Of a DNA stretch of 64,000 bases, positions 10,816-18,771 are shown one piece after another. Origin of the DNA: Bacteroidales bacterium (GTDB taxonomy: Bacteria; Bacteroidota; Bacteroidia; Bacteroidales; P3); assembly GCA_017443265.1 (NCBI GenBank), contig JAFSOU010000095.1, positions 1 through 64,000 of the forward strand, written 5' to 3'. The notes beneath the pieces were generated by a model, which was not told where the DNA came from, made no database searches, and worked only from the letters and a program-made list of their open reading frames with translations. Numbering within the stretch: the stretch's first letter is position 1; the number at the start of each line of letters is the position of its first letter. The position numbers and the translations under genes are program-made.

Positions 10816-11586
10816 TTACTCCTTATCCTCCAGCAGTTGGTCGAGTTTTTTCTCTATCTCGTCGAGTTTGGCTTTGACGTCGTCGTTGTTGTCGGCAACC
10901 ATGGCATCCACAAAAATGGAGTTGATGAACGACATGCCGATGATGCCGCCCATAACAAGAAGCAGACAGAAATAGAAGCGCACCACCCTGCCGATGGCGG
11001 GCGTGGTGGCGGCGGCGATGGTGTCGGGGATGTCGTACCAGCCTTCGACAGTGCAGATGCGGAATACGGAATAGATGGAGTCGAGCGGGGTGGCGAAATA
11101 GGCGGGGGCTATGTCCTTGAAAAGACTGCAGTTGATGAGACCGAAGACAATGACGAGCACCAAAAAGCAGAGCAATATGGCGTAGGACTCGCGTATGGCC
11201 ATCTTGAACCCCGCCACAATTTTGGAGAAATTGGGAAGGAAATGCAACACACGGAGGAAACGCAACGTGCGTAACAATCTTAGTACCAGCAGGAAAGAGA
11301 CGTCGAACATTCCCAAATCGATGAAGAGCGCCACGAGCGACGGCAGGGAGATTATAACTAAAATGCCGTCCAAGCGGTTCCAGCCGGACGACCAATAGCC
11401 TTTGGCACCATACTCGAAGTGTTTGACAATCATCTCGATAATGAAAATTACGGTACATACCGCATCTAGTACCTGAAGCAATACATTGTCGATGTTGCTG
11501 GCCTGTAAAAAGATGACCACGGCACTGACGAAAATCACGCCTAGGATGAATTTCTCGTTGAGAAAGAGGTGTTTAAGATGTTTCAT
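10816..11586 (-). CDS. Single-domain voltage-gated cation channel (BacNaV-like)
   Basis: 256 aa, the length of prokaryotic voltage-gated Na+/Ca2+ channels. Six membrane helices; S4 carries Arg at every third position (R103, R106, R109, R112). The pore loop has the selectivity filter T179-V-E-G-W-Y-D185, in place of the TLESW of NaChBac/NavAb. The C-terminus (about 234-256) is a heptad-like coiled coil, as in the tetrameric family. The Gly at filter position 4 together with an Asp at position 7 resembles the Ca2+-selective channel CavMr. Promoter: TACCTTTG (11643-11650, complement) with a GTACA-N4-TGTAC palindrome just upstream. Confidence 0.9.
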   Translation of the reverse strand: MKHLKHLFLNEKFILGVIFVSAVVIFLQASNIDNVLLQVLDAVCTVIFIIEMIVKHFEYGAKGYWSSGWNRLDGILVIISLPSLVALFIDLGMFDVSFLLVLRLLRTLRFLRVLHFLPNFSKIVAGFKMAIRESYAILLCFLVLVIVFGLINCSLFKDIAPAYFATPLDSIYSVFRICTVEGWYDIPDTIAAATTPAIGRVVRFYFCLLLVMGGIIGMSFINSIFVDAMVADNNDDVKAKLDEIEKKLDQLLEDKE

Positions 11587-11642
11587 AATGGGTTAGGACT
11601 TGCGGATTGTTTGTAAAAAAAATGCCAGCAGAGACATATCTG

Positions 11643-11674
11643 CAAAGGTACAGAAAAAAAGTACATTTTTGTAC
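11643..11674 (-). promoter_or_regulatory. Channel gene promoter with GTACA-N4-TGTAC palindrome
   Basis: A -7 box (11643-11650, reads TACCTTTG on the minus strand) is followed upstream by a 14-bp perfect palindrome at 11661-11674. The palindrome occupies about the same distance from the -7 box as the WYL-type operators elsewhere, but its sequence is different. Confidence 0.5.
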
Positions 11675-11744
11675 AAAAATAGCACAACCACAACTGAAAC
11701 TATTGATTTTCAACACCATTATCTTGGTTTATTGTTCACAAAAT

Positions 11745-11822
11745 ACAACTTTTTCCAGTTTTTTTGATGTGAAATTTACAACTTTTTCCAATTTTAGATG
11801 GTCAAATTCACAACTTTTTCCA
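11745..11822. repeat. Three-copy array, ACAACTTTTTCCA, period 32-33 bp
   Basis: The 13-mer ACAACTTTTTCCA starts at 11745, 11778 and 11810, each followed by T-rich sequence. The period is that of the array next to the AAA_14 ATPase at 36149 and of the hairpin array at 49824. It may be a scar or regulatory array of a lost ATPase gene. Confidence 0.75.
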
Positions 11823-11944
11823 TTTTTGGCACGAATAATTCCCCTGCTCGCTGGAGCTCGCGAGATCTTGTAAATCTTGTAAATTGGATTCGCTGCGATC
11901 GCTGACCACTGAATACTGACCACTAAATTTTCAACTTTCAATCT

Positions 11945-12571
11945 TCAATTGCCAATTTCAACATGTATTTCCGTCTCGAAGTTGCGGACAAAGATAAAGT
12001 CGGTGATGGCGAACTTGGTATGGTGGAAAAGATGATGGAAAGCACTGGTAAGGCGCAGGTCTTTGGTCAGTTCGGGGTCTAGGCCCTCGTTCCAGTTGGG
12101 CGGCGGAGAGTTCCAGCCGGTAAGCGAGTCGAAACCGGGTGTACTGTCGGCGGTAAAGCGCAGGTCGAAGAGCGTGACGCCGTCGTGATAGAGCTGGTTC
12201 CAACCGCTGTCGCACAGAGCGCACCACAAGTCCTGACGGTCGGTGCCCTGCACAGGATGCAGCTTGGGATAGTCGTGGCTGAGAAAACAACGGGCCTCCA
12301 ACACAACGTTGCCGCCATAAGCCTTGTCCTTGATGTCGTTCCAGACAAGGCTCGCCCGGTGGTACATATCGCGCAAAGCGTCGACAAGAGCGTCGTTGAA
12401 AGCTACGATATGGGGCAGTAGCTCCCCCTGATGCGCTAGTACCCTGCTGTTTATCACTTCCTTACGCAACGACAATAGGCAGTCGCAGTCGGGATAATTA
12501 ATTGCGTTGTCGTATTTCCGAAGGATTTCCTTCTCAATAAGTTTTATGTCGGTATCGTGTATGTTTAACAT
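11945..12571 (-). CDS. Hypothetical protein, 208 aa
   Basis: I do not recognise this protein. It has no signal peptide or membrane helix. The centre is rich in Cys, Trp and His (DLWCALCDSGWNQLYHDG, and HHLFHHTKF near the end), which could bind metal. Codon use and GC content resemble the core genome rather than the AT-rich restriction genes. A 78-aa gene starts 12 bp before it, so the two are probably one transcript. Confidence 0.7.
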   Translation of the reverse strand: MLNIHDTDIKLIEKEILRKYDNAINYPDCDCLLSLRKEVINSRVLAHQGELLPHIVAFNDALVDALRDMYHRASLVWNDIKDKAYGGNVVLEARCFLSHDYPKLHPVQGTDRQDLWCALCDSGWNQLYHDGVTLFDLRFTADSTPGFDSLTGWNSPPPNWNEGLDPELTKDLRLTSAFHHLFHHTKFAITDFIFVRNFETEIHVEIGN

Positions 12572-12583
12572 GGTTTCTGATTT

Positions 12584-12820
12584 TTATTTGCAAAGGAAGT
12601 GCTTTGTAAGATAGACTGGGCAATCACTAGAGGCGTTCTCTTTGTAATACCGCACTGCAAAAATTTCGTCTTCTTCTACATGTAGCAAACGTAATATGGA
12701 ATATCCGCTTCTGCCGATGAGAAGAGACTTTTGGATGTGATAGATCCCTTTTGTTGTATAAAAAGTGACTTCACGGTTTTTGTCGATGGCATCGAGGTTT
12801 TCTTTAATGTGTTTAAGCAT
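12584..12820 (-). CDS. Hypothetical protein, 78 aa
   Basis: No recognised domain. Predicted alpha plus beta, with N-terminal MLKHIKENLDAIDK helix and several short strands. It lies 12 bp upstream of the 208-aa gene in a probable two-gene operon. Confidence 0.6.
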   Translation of the reverse strand: MLKHIKENLDAIDKNREVTFYTTKGIYHIQKSLLIGRSGYSILRLLHVEEDEIFAVRYYKENASSDCPVYLTKHFLCK

Positions 12821-13024
12821 AGGTGTTTTTTATTTCGGATTTCGGAATTAGGATTTCGGAATTATTTTTCTTGCTCGCTTTACAGGGGCTAACGTCCCTG
12901 TCTATGGACTTGTTTTTCTCCGCTTCGCTATTGAAACTACCACTGGCAGTTTCTTCACCCCATTCGGGGCTATCTGCTGACCACTGAATACTGAATACTG
13001 GCAACTATTGTTTCTACCGCTCGC
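12821..13024. repeat. Dispersed repeat segment
   Basis: Includes the TTCTCCGCTTCGCTAT segment and GAAACT/CAGTTTC hairpin also present near 1783-1833, and the 'GACCACTGAATACTG' motif common in intergenic parts of this genome. No gene. Confidence 0.65.
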
Positions 13025-13489
13025 CTATGGCTCGGAGTCGCCAATATCGTTTCCCATTTTCGCGATATCCTTCAGTTCCTCCCATAAACCGCTTTTGCCC
13101 ATCTCCTTTTTACGAAACGAACTTATTACCAATACTATAAAAAGCAATATAACAGAAGCTCCCGCAAGGACAAAAAACAACTTGGCAACGACAGAAAAGA
13201 CCTTGACCCAAACGGGAAACGGCTTGCGCAACGTAAGAAAGATCGAAATTGCCAGCGGCACCAGAAATATCAACCACTTGAGGTTGAACTCCCCCCTGTT
13301 GAGGACTATCATGAATGCCGCGAAAAAGAAAATTGCCACAAATTGAAGCACCAAATCCGCTATTCCAACAAAAATAGGAACACGTTTTTTCTTTGAGACG
13401 AAAAACATTATCAAAAAAACTATCAATGAGATCAATCCCAGATAGAAAGCGATTTTATTATCGCCTGCCAAATCATTTAAAAATTTCAT
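13025..13489 (-). CDS. Small integral membrane protein, 154 aa
   Basis: About four to five hydrophobic helices (roughly 14-32, 39-63, 72-88, 95-120) with short basic loops and an acidic C-terminal tail. No family recognised. It stands between the hypothetical pair and the first microprotein gene and has no evident partner. Confidence 0.65.
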   Translation of the reverse strand: MKFLNDLAGDNKIAFYLGLISLIVFLIMFFVSKKKRVPIFVGIADLVLQFVAIFFFAAFMIVLNRGEFNLKWLIFLVPLAISIFLTLRKPFPVWVKVFSVVAKLFFVLAGASVILLFIVLVISSFRKKEMGKSGLWEELKDIAKMGNDIGDSEP

Positions 13490-13571
13490 TGTTGAATTAT
13501 TTATCAGTGTTTAACAAATAGATTGGGGTATGCAGAAAAAAAAGACACAGCATCCCTAATCTGTAAAAAAA

Positions 13572-13706
13572 CTATTTTGCCACAAAAACATAGGTTTTGC
13601 CACTCACCAGCTTAGCGGTGCATCCCAGCTTACGGGCGGCAGTCATCAACTCGCTCATGGATTTGTAGGTCTGGCTGTTGCCATTCGGAAAATTTAATGT
13701 ATACAT
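13572..13706 (-). CDS. Microprotein A, copy 1 (44 aa)
   Basis: 44 aa, beginning MYTLNFPNGNSQTYKS and ending KTYVFVAK. The same protein occurs at 28349-28483 with one difference (Cys instead of Gly at residue 29) and a diverged 45-aa form at 47519-47656. Conservation of protein, leader and start context across copies shows this is a real gene. The predicted fold is a short strand, helix (SMSELMTAARKLG), and two strands. The leader contains GTTGCGCCCGACACG (13723-13737) and an AGGGAT ribosome binding site. Transcription comes from the palindromic promoter at 13759-13794. Function unknown. Confidence 0.85.
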   Translation of the reverse strand: MYTLNFPNGNSQTYKSMSELMTAARKLGCTAKLVSGKTYVFVAK

Positions 13707-13758
13707 TTTTCAATCCCTTGTACGTGTCGGGCGCAACTGTTAGTGGTTAATAATGCCA

Positions 13759-13794
13759 CAAAGATACAGCGGCCCTGTGCAAAACCATGGCACA
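13759..13794 (-). promoter_or_regulatory. WYL-type palindromic promoter, site 1
   Basis: Minus strand: 19-bp palindrome TGTGCCATGGTTTTGCACA (13776-13794), 9-bp spacer, then TATCTTTG (13759-13766). Drives microprotein A copy 1. About 90 bp around it are nearly identical to site 2. Confidence 0.85.
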
Positions 13795-13973
13795 AGAGGA
13801 GATTTTTTTCAGTTTGGAGTTTGCAGTTTGCAGTTTGCAGTTAGGAGTTGGGAATGAGGGGGATATAACAATCCGCGGGGACTTCATGAAGAGAAGTGCG
13901 GAGGAATGGATGAATTGGAGTAGTGGGCGTTAGAAATATAGGAAACGAGCACACTATAAATGTTTGTTAGAAA

Positions 13974-14357
13974 TCAATCTTTTGTTTTGATTAAATCCTC
14001 ATAAATGCGCGCAGGACTTTCGCCATCATTAATTCTTTGATTTGCATTATCCGCTAAAACAATTTCATCTTGACATAAATCAATTACATTTTGAACTATC
14101 TGGTTTAGCTTTTCGGCGTCGGGGCTTAACCCATGTGACATCATCTGAAAAACACAATGGTGATATATTTTGATAAGAGATTTCTTAGCTGACAATCCGC
14201 TTAATGTAATCCAAATCGGAACATCATATTCGCCATATTCTCTACCTCCCGATATATAAGTAATTTCTTCTTCGTCCTCTGAAAAGATGAATTATATTTT
14301 GCTCTTTGCAGATTCTGTTATTGCAATAAAAATGTCTTCTATTTCAATATTTTTCAT
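13974..14357 (-). pseudogene. Small gene interrupted by an in-frame TAA
   Basis: From the ATG at 14357 the frame reads 21 codons (MKNIEIEDIFIAITESAKSKI), meets TAA at 14292-14294, and then continues open in the same frame to 13974. The downstream part (FIFSEDEEEITYISGGREYG...) looks fully coding and would give a protein of about 126 residues if the stop were a sense codon. Only the last 73 codons, from an internal Met at 14195, would otherwise be translated. No known family. It follows the single DUF262 gene on the same strand and may have been its accessory gene. A sequencing error is possible. Confidence 0.65.
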
Positions 14358-14475
14358 GATTCGCATTTTTATTTTTAACTATTTGAGATTAAAGAGATAC
14401 ATCAAAACATATCGATATGAAACATTCAGAATTCTTTTACGATATTACGTTTTAAAGTTTGCAAAATTATCAATC

Positions 14476-16227
14476 CTATAAATACTTTTTGATTTTTGAA
14501 AAAATCAAAGATTTACGAGCTTCAATGAATTCCAAAAAATAATTTGAATCCCACAAGTCTTTACCTTCAGAATAACGTTCGGGAATCAGATGCAATTTCA
14601 TATATTCTGCGATGTCTTTTTGTTCTGTTTCGACACTCGTAGGGACAATTTCATTCATGAATGCGTAGAATTCCATATCCTGTTTGCTACGGTTTGTTCT
14701 ATACCACAACAATTGAAAATTGCATATGGAATATATTTGATTCCCCTCATATCCCTTTTGCTCCAAAATACTTTTAGGATGGATGTGGTCAATGTCATTT
14801 TGGCGATTAGCTGTGATAGTGTCGTCATCATACATTAAATATACTACAAGATTTCTTTCGTAAGAATTGATTTTGTCAATAGTCTCAACCAGATTCTCAT
14901 CATAAGAATTTAATCTTTCACGATACAAAGAATTAATAACGTCAATCGGGAATGCCTCTCCTTTGTTTTCGGCAAAAGCTGAGAGTAAAAGTTTTCTTGC
15001 TGTTTTATTAGGATCCCAACCACTGCCTCTTTGATAAACATGATTCAAATACGAAAGCACAAGCCATTTTCTGATGATCTTAAATTCAGAATCAAGTTCC
15101 GCATTATCGAACAACTCCTTGACTTCTGTATCGTTTTTCTTCAGATAGAAAATGTAATAAGAAATAAATTCTAAAGGAACTATGCTAGGACGACAATCTT
15201 TAATGTAATTGTACAATTTAGTTTTTTGGAGAAATTTTCTAGTTGCTTCAAGGGATAATTCGATTCTATTTTGATATTGTTCAATGAAATTAGAATCCTC
15301 TTTTTTAATATCCGTGATATCTTTTTGAGATTGGTTCTCAAGTAGAAAAATATACTTTATAACAGCATCCTGGTTAAATCCAAAATCAGAATATTTATCT
15401 TTTATCTCATTAAGAAATCGTTCATTACTAACAGAATATGATTTCAAAAAGGATCTCATTAGTTCAATTGCAGTAAGTTTTGTGCCACCTTGGTTAAGCT
15501 TTTGAAATAGCCTCACAATTCTTACTCTATTATCATCAATGTTCTTATGTTTATCGTAATCGACACTACATACTCCAACAACGGGATTCGTCAAAAAAGA
15601 AGCCATGAAGAGCAAAACATTATCCAATATGGCCTCACGTTCTGCGCCATTCTCAATAAAATCAATGATTTTATCATCGTCCATAACAGTTTTATACATA
15701 CCTCCTGCCTCGATTGCAAGTTGATACAAATTGTCCACACTAATCCAAGCAGTTCTCCTACGACAAGAAGCATCATAGTTGTCGATATCCTTTGTCAATT
15801 TGTTGGAAACATCATCCTTTGCAAACGTAAAATTAAAAACTCCCTTTGAGGATTCCCCATTCAAATCAAAATACAAGGATTCTCCGTTGTATTCTCCAGT
15901 GATTCCAATGTAAATTGCAGACAATCTTTGTTGTCCATCAATAACATAACTGATTTCTTTTTCAGTTAATTTATACTCCTTTGATTCGGGAGTTTGTCCT
16001 AAATAATTTTTGATGAATGACCTATATGCAAAGAGAGGTTCTTTTTTTGCTGGTTCTTTTACTGTCATTATTCCTCCAAATGACTCTTGTAACATTATGG
16101 TTTCGAATAATGCGATAATTTTATCCTTATCCCAGACTAATTCTCTCTGAATTATTGGGAGAACGAAATTTCCATACTCAATTTCAACAATAATATCCTT
16201 AATCGTGTAAGTTTTCCATTGTGCCAT
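14476..16227 (-). CDS. DUF262/DUF1524 GmrSD-like restriction protein, single
   Basis: 583 aa. The N-terminal DUF262 (GmrS-like) domain shows LPIIQRELVW (residues 23-32) and the signature VIDGQQRLSAIY near residue 92. The C-terminal half holds a DUF1524-like HNH nuclease core, DIDHIHPKS, near residue 475, followed by an Asn/Arg-rich segment. GmrSD proteins are modification-dependent (type IV) restriction enzymes in which DUF262 hydrolyses nucleotide and DUF1524 cuts DNA. Both domains are in one chain here. The gene is AT-rich relative to its surroundings. It lies behind a conserved 5' leader (16281-16342) with a weak -7 box. Confidence 0.9.
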   Translation of the reverse strand: MAQWKTYTIKDIIVEIEYGNFVLPIIQRELVWDKDKIIALFETIMLQESFGGIMTVKEPAKKEPLFAYRSFIKNYLGQTPESKEYKLTEKEISYVIDGQQRLSAIYIGITGEYNGESLYFDLNGESSKGVFNFTFAKDDVSNKLTKDIDNYDASCRRRTAWISVDNLYQLAIEAGGMYKTVMDDDKIIDFIENGAEREAILDNVLLFMASFLTNPVVGVCSVDYDKHKNIDDNRVRIVRLFQKLNQGGTKLTAIELMRSFLKSYSVSNERFLNEIKDKYSDFGFNQDAVIKYIFLLENQSQKDITDIKKEDSNFIEQYQNRIELSLEATRKFLQKTKLYNYIKDCRPSIVPLEFISYYIFYLKKNDTEVKELFDNAELDSEFKIIRKWLVLSYLNHVYQRGSGWDPNKTARKLLLSAFAENKGEAFPIDVINSLYRERLNSYDENLVETIDKINSYERNLVVYLMYDDDTITANRQNDIDHIHPKSILEQKGYEGNQIYSICNFQLLWYRTNRSKQDMEFYAFMNEIVPTSVETEQKDIAEYMKLHLIPERYSEGKDLWDSNYFLEFIEARKSLIFSKIKKYL

Positions 16228-16280
16228 AACTAACTAAAAACGACTTCTAATTTTATACCATTCTGATTTCCATATCATTT

Positions 16281-16342
16281 CATCCGTCTTTCTGCCGAAG
16301 TCCTTTAAACAAAAAGCAGACAAAATGACACTGCAATTTTAC
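16281..16342 (-). promoter_or_regulatory. Shared restriction-gene leader, copy 1
   Basis: Minus strand: -7-like TAAAATTG, then GTCTGCTTTTTGTTTAAAGG and ACTTCGGCAGAAAGACGG. Very similar leaders stand at 23705-23768 (orphan), 38791-38850 and 42206-42265. It precedes the single DUF262 gene. Confidence 0.7.
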
Positions 16343-16372
16343 GTTTTTTTCTCCAAACTGAAAAGACTTTTT

Positions 16373-16609
16373 TCACACCTCACCCAACCTTGCGTTCTCG
16401 TCCTTCTCGATAATACTGATACATTTTTCGATGTCGGAGATAAGATTCTTCATGACCTCAATTTTATCCTGCTTTGTGTATCCCTGAATTTCCACATCTG
16501 GGAATATCACTTGGTTGAATTCATTGTCAAGAAGTTCGCGAATGGAAAATTCGATTATTTCCCCATTTGTGTTGATAAAGGTAAAATAGTCATCGTAAAA
16601 ATCGTTCAT
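16373..16609 (-). CDS. Microprotein B, copy 1 (78 aa)
   Basis: Begins MNDFYDDYFTFINTNGEI and ends with an acidic helix (IEKCISIIEKDENARLGEV). A near-identical paralogue lies at 23796-24029. I take the start at 16609 because it has the same AGGGAT ribosome binding site and leader as microprotein A; longer forms would overlap that leader. Both B copies sit just downstream of a DUF262 gene pair (here 215 bp after it), each with its own palindromic promoter. No known family; acidic, soluble, possibly an inhibitor or accessory of the restriction proteins (inference). Confidence 0.8.
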   Translation of the reverse strand: MNDFYDDYFTFINTNGEIIEFSIRELLDNEFNQVIFPDVEIQGYTKQDKIEVMKNLISDIEKCISIIEKDENARLGEV

Positions 16610-16661
16610 AAAACTATCCCTAATTCGTGTCGGGAGCAACTGTTAGTGGTTAATAATGCCA

Positions 16662-16697
16662 CAAAGATACAGCGGCCCTGTGCAAAACCATGGCACA
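16662..16697 (-). promoter_or_regulatory. WYL-type palindromic promoter, site 2
   Basis: Palindrome TGTGCCATGGTTTTGCACA (16679-16697, minus strand), 9-bp spacer, TATCTTTG (16662-16669). Drives microprotein B copy 1; the cassette is nearly identical to site 1 although the downstream gene differs. Confidence 0.85.
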
Positions 16698-16824
16698 AGA
16701 GGGAAGTTTTTTTCAGTTGGGAGTTTGGAGTTAGGAGTTTGTAGTTGGGAATGAGGGGGATAGAGACAATGAGCAGCACATTTTTGAAGGGTGGTGCGGA
16801 GGTATATGTGGGTGCAATGGTGGG

Positions 16825-18771
16825 TCAATCGTTATATCCCAGAATTTTTTTTCGTTTGGATATCAAATCCAACAACTCGTTGTAATGTCCTATAATTTGC
16901 TCCTTGCGATAATTACCGTTATTTTCTTTTGTGATTGCGTACATTATTTGCCTATTTGCGCCCAAATTACCTTTGTCAAATGTTTCTGCTTTTTCTTTGG
17001 CGTCTCTATCACTCAAACGAGAATTGGCACTTTTGCTTATCAAACAAAGGTTACCAAGATTATCAATATAATTTTCATGGTCTGGCAACTTTTCTGTGTT
17101 TCGAGCAGCCCATTCACGAGCCATATGGTGTTCAATGGAATTCCAATATTTGAAATCAAAATCCTCAACTTTTTTTGAGCCTTCAATGTTTTTTTCTTCC
17201 TTAGAATCTACCCAATATAGATAGTCAATGAAATTAAAAAGAAAATGAGGTGTACTAAGTCCTTTGGAATATGAGTTTTCTTTTGTTATATTGCCATCCT
17301 CAATTCTCCTGAATCTCTTTTCTTCAGGGACATCGCTTTTAAATTCTGCTATATTGTCGTATTTCTTCAAAATAATTTTGTCTAACTCTTCAAGATATTC
17401 TTTGTAACCTACAACAACTGTGTTTTTCTCCACGAACCATTTCAATATATCGCAAAGCCAATCTTTATAAATCCTTGTTCTAAATGTAACTTGCAACATT
17501 GATAATGCTTTTATAATTCTATCCTGTTCATAGGATAACTTGTCCTCCTTCTCTTCTGTTTTCCCAAATGTTTGAATATATGTCCACTTACCATTTTCAT
17601 ATTTCTTTGGCTTCATTAACGTCCATTTTTCTCCATCTTCCGATTTGGTATCAGTGGCAGGCGAGGTTTTAACAACATATCTGTCGAAAATAGTACGACA
17701 AAAAAACAATGTTTTAATAAATAATATGGACAATTCTGAATCCCAATTTTTTTCGGAAGACTTAAAAGTATCAATAAGATATTTTTCATTCAACGGAATG
17801 CTGTTGTTCGGGAATACAACATTAAAAACATGCATTAAGAAATTTGGAAAATCAATAATGGATTTGTATTTAGATTCGTTTTCATTCTCATCTTCTCTTT
17901 GAGTGTTATTTGTAACATTGTTTATATCGGAATTGGGTGAATCGGTATTTAAAATCACATCAATAGTTTTATAACTTTCTTTTTTTTCGGACGTGCCCAA
18001 TTCTAAGATTTTATCAAAATTGAAACTGTCATACTTTTCTCCAAAATATTTACATCTATCATCAGCTGTAAATAATTTCTGAATTTGTATGTCCATTTGA
18101 GAACATGCAGTCCATATTTTGGCGAACTCAGAATGGTATTTAGAATCCAATTTATTAATTAAAAAGGACTTCAATATTTCGTGCTTTTGGAGTTGAACTC
18201 CGCGATTGTTCATTATTTCAAAATAAGATGCGACATCGGTGTCCTGCGGAATTTCCACCCTAACCAATATCACATTATACTTAAAGTATCTTTTGAAATC
18301 TTCGCCAATTGATTTTATTGTTATACCATCATCGGGGTTCTCAGCATCTAAATTAATTTCTTTAATAAAATCTATTGCATTTCTTAAATGTGCTGTCTGA
18401 GGATAATCAATACTACAGCTATCGTCATCGGAATTATAAAATACTCGGAAAAACTCTTCAACTTCAGGACGGGAGTCATAAAACAATCGTGGTTCTTTAT
18501 TGATATGTAATATTTTAGTTATCAGAGATAAAACAGTCAGTCTCTGTTGTCCATCAACAACTTCAAAATCCCCATTTGAACGTTTTAAAACAACCAAACT
18601 GCCGATATAATAATGGCCGTACTGATTTTGTTTAAATGCCGTATAAATATCCTGTAATAGTTGTTCTATCTGCTCCCTTCTCCATGAAAAATTGCGTTGG
18701 TATAGTGGTATTATGTATTTATTCTGATTGTCAAAAATTTCACTGATATTTTTGCCCAAATTTTCACTCAT
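16825..18771 (-). CDS. DUF262/DUF1524 protein, second of overlapping pair 1
   Basis: 648 aa. DUF262 domain with IIPLYQRNFSWRREQIEQLL near residue 17 and VVDGQQRLTVLSLI near residue 72. The C-terminal part has SIEHHMAREW, the place where DUF1524 proteins have the EH/HNH catalytic motif, followed by NYIDNLGNLCLIS with conserved Asn. Its start codon overlaps the end of the upstream DUF262 gene by 8 bp, so translation is coupled. Likely the nuclease-bearing partner of a two-component GmrSD-like system. Confidence 0.88.
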   Translation of the reverse strand: MSENLGKNISEIFDNQNKYIIPLYQRNFSWRREQIEQLLQDIYTAFKQNQYGHYYIGSLVVLKRSNGDFEVVDGQQRLTVLSLITKILHINKEPRLFYDSRPEVEEFFRVFYNSDDDSCSIDYPQTAHLRNAIDFIKEINLDAENPDDGITIKSIGEDFKRYFKYNVILVRVEIPQDTDVASYFEIMNNRGVQLQKHEILKSFLINKLDSKYHSEFAKIWTACSQMDIQIQKLFTADDRCKYFGEKYDSFNFDKILELGTSEKKESYKTIDVILNTDSPNSDINNVTNNTQREDENENESKYKSIIDFPNFLMHVFNVVFPNNSIPLNEKYLIDTFKSSEKNWDSELSILFIKTLFFCRTIFDRYVVKTSPATDTKSEDGEKWTLMKPKKYENGKWTYIQTFGKTEEKEDKLSYEQDRIIKALSMLQVTFRTRIYKDWLCDILKWFVEKNTVVVGYKEYLEELDKIILKKYDNIAEFKSDVPEEKRFRRIEDGNITKENSYSKGLSTPHFLFNFIDYLYWVDSKEEKNIEGSKKVEDFDFKYWNSIEHHMAREWAARNTEKLPDHENYIDNLGNLCLISKSANSRLSDRDAKEKAETFDKGNLGANRQIMYAITKENNGNYRKEQIIGHYNELLDLISKRKKILGYND

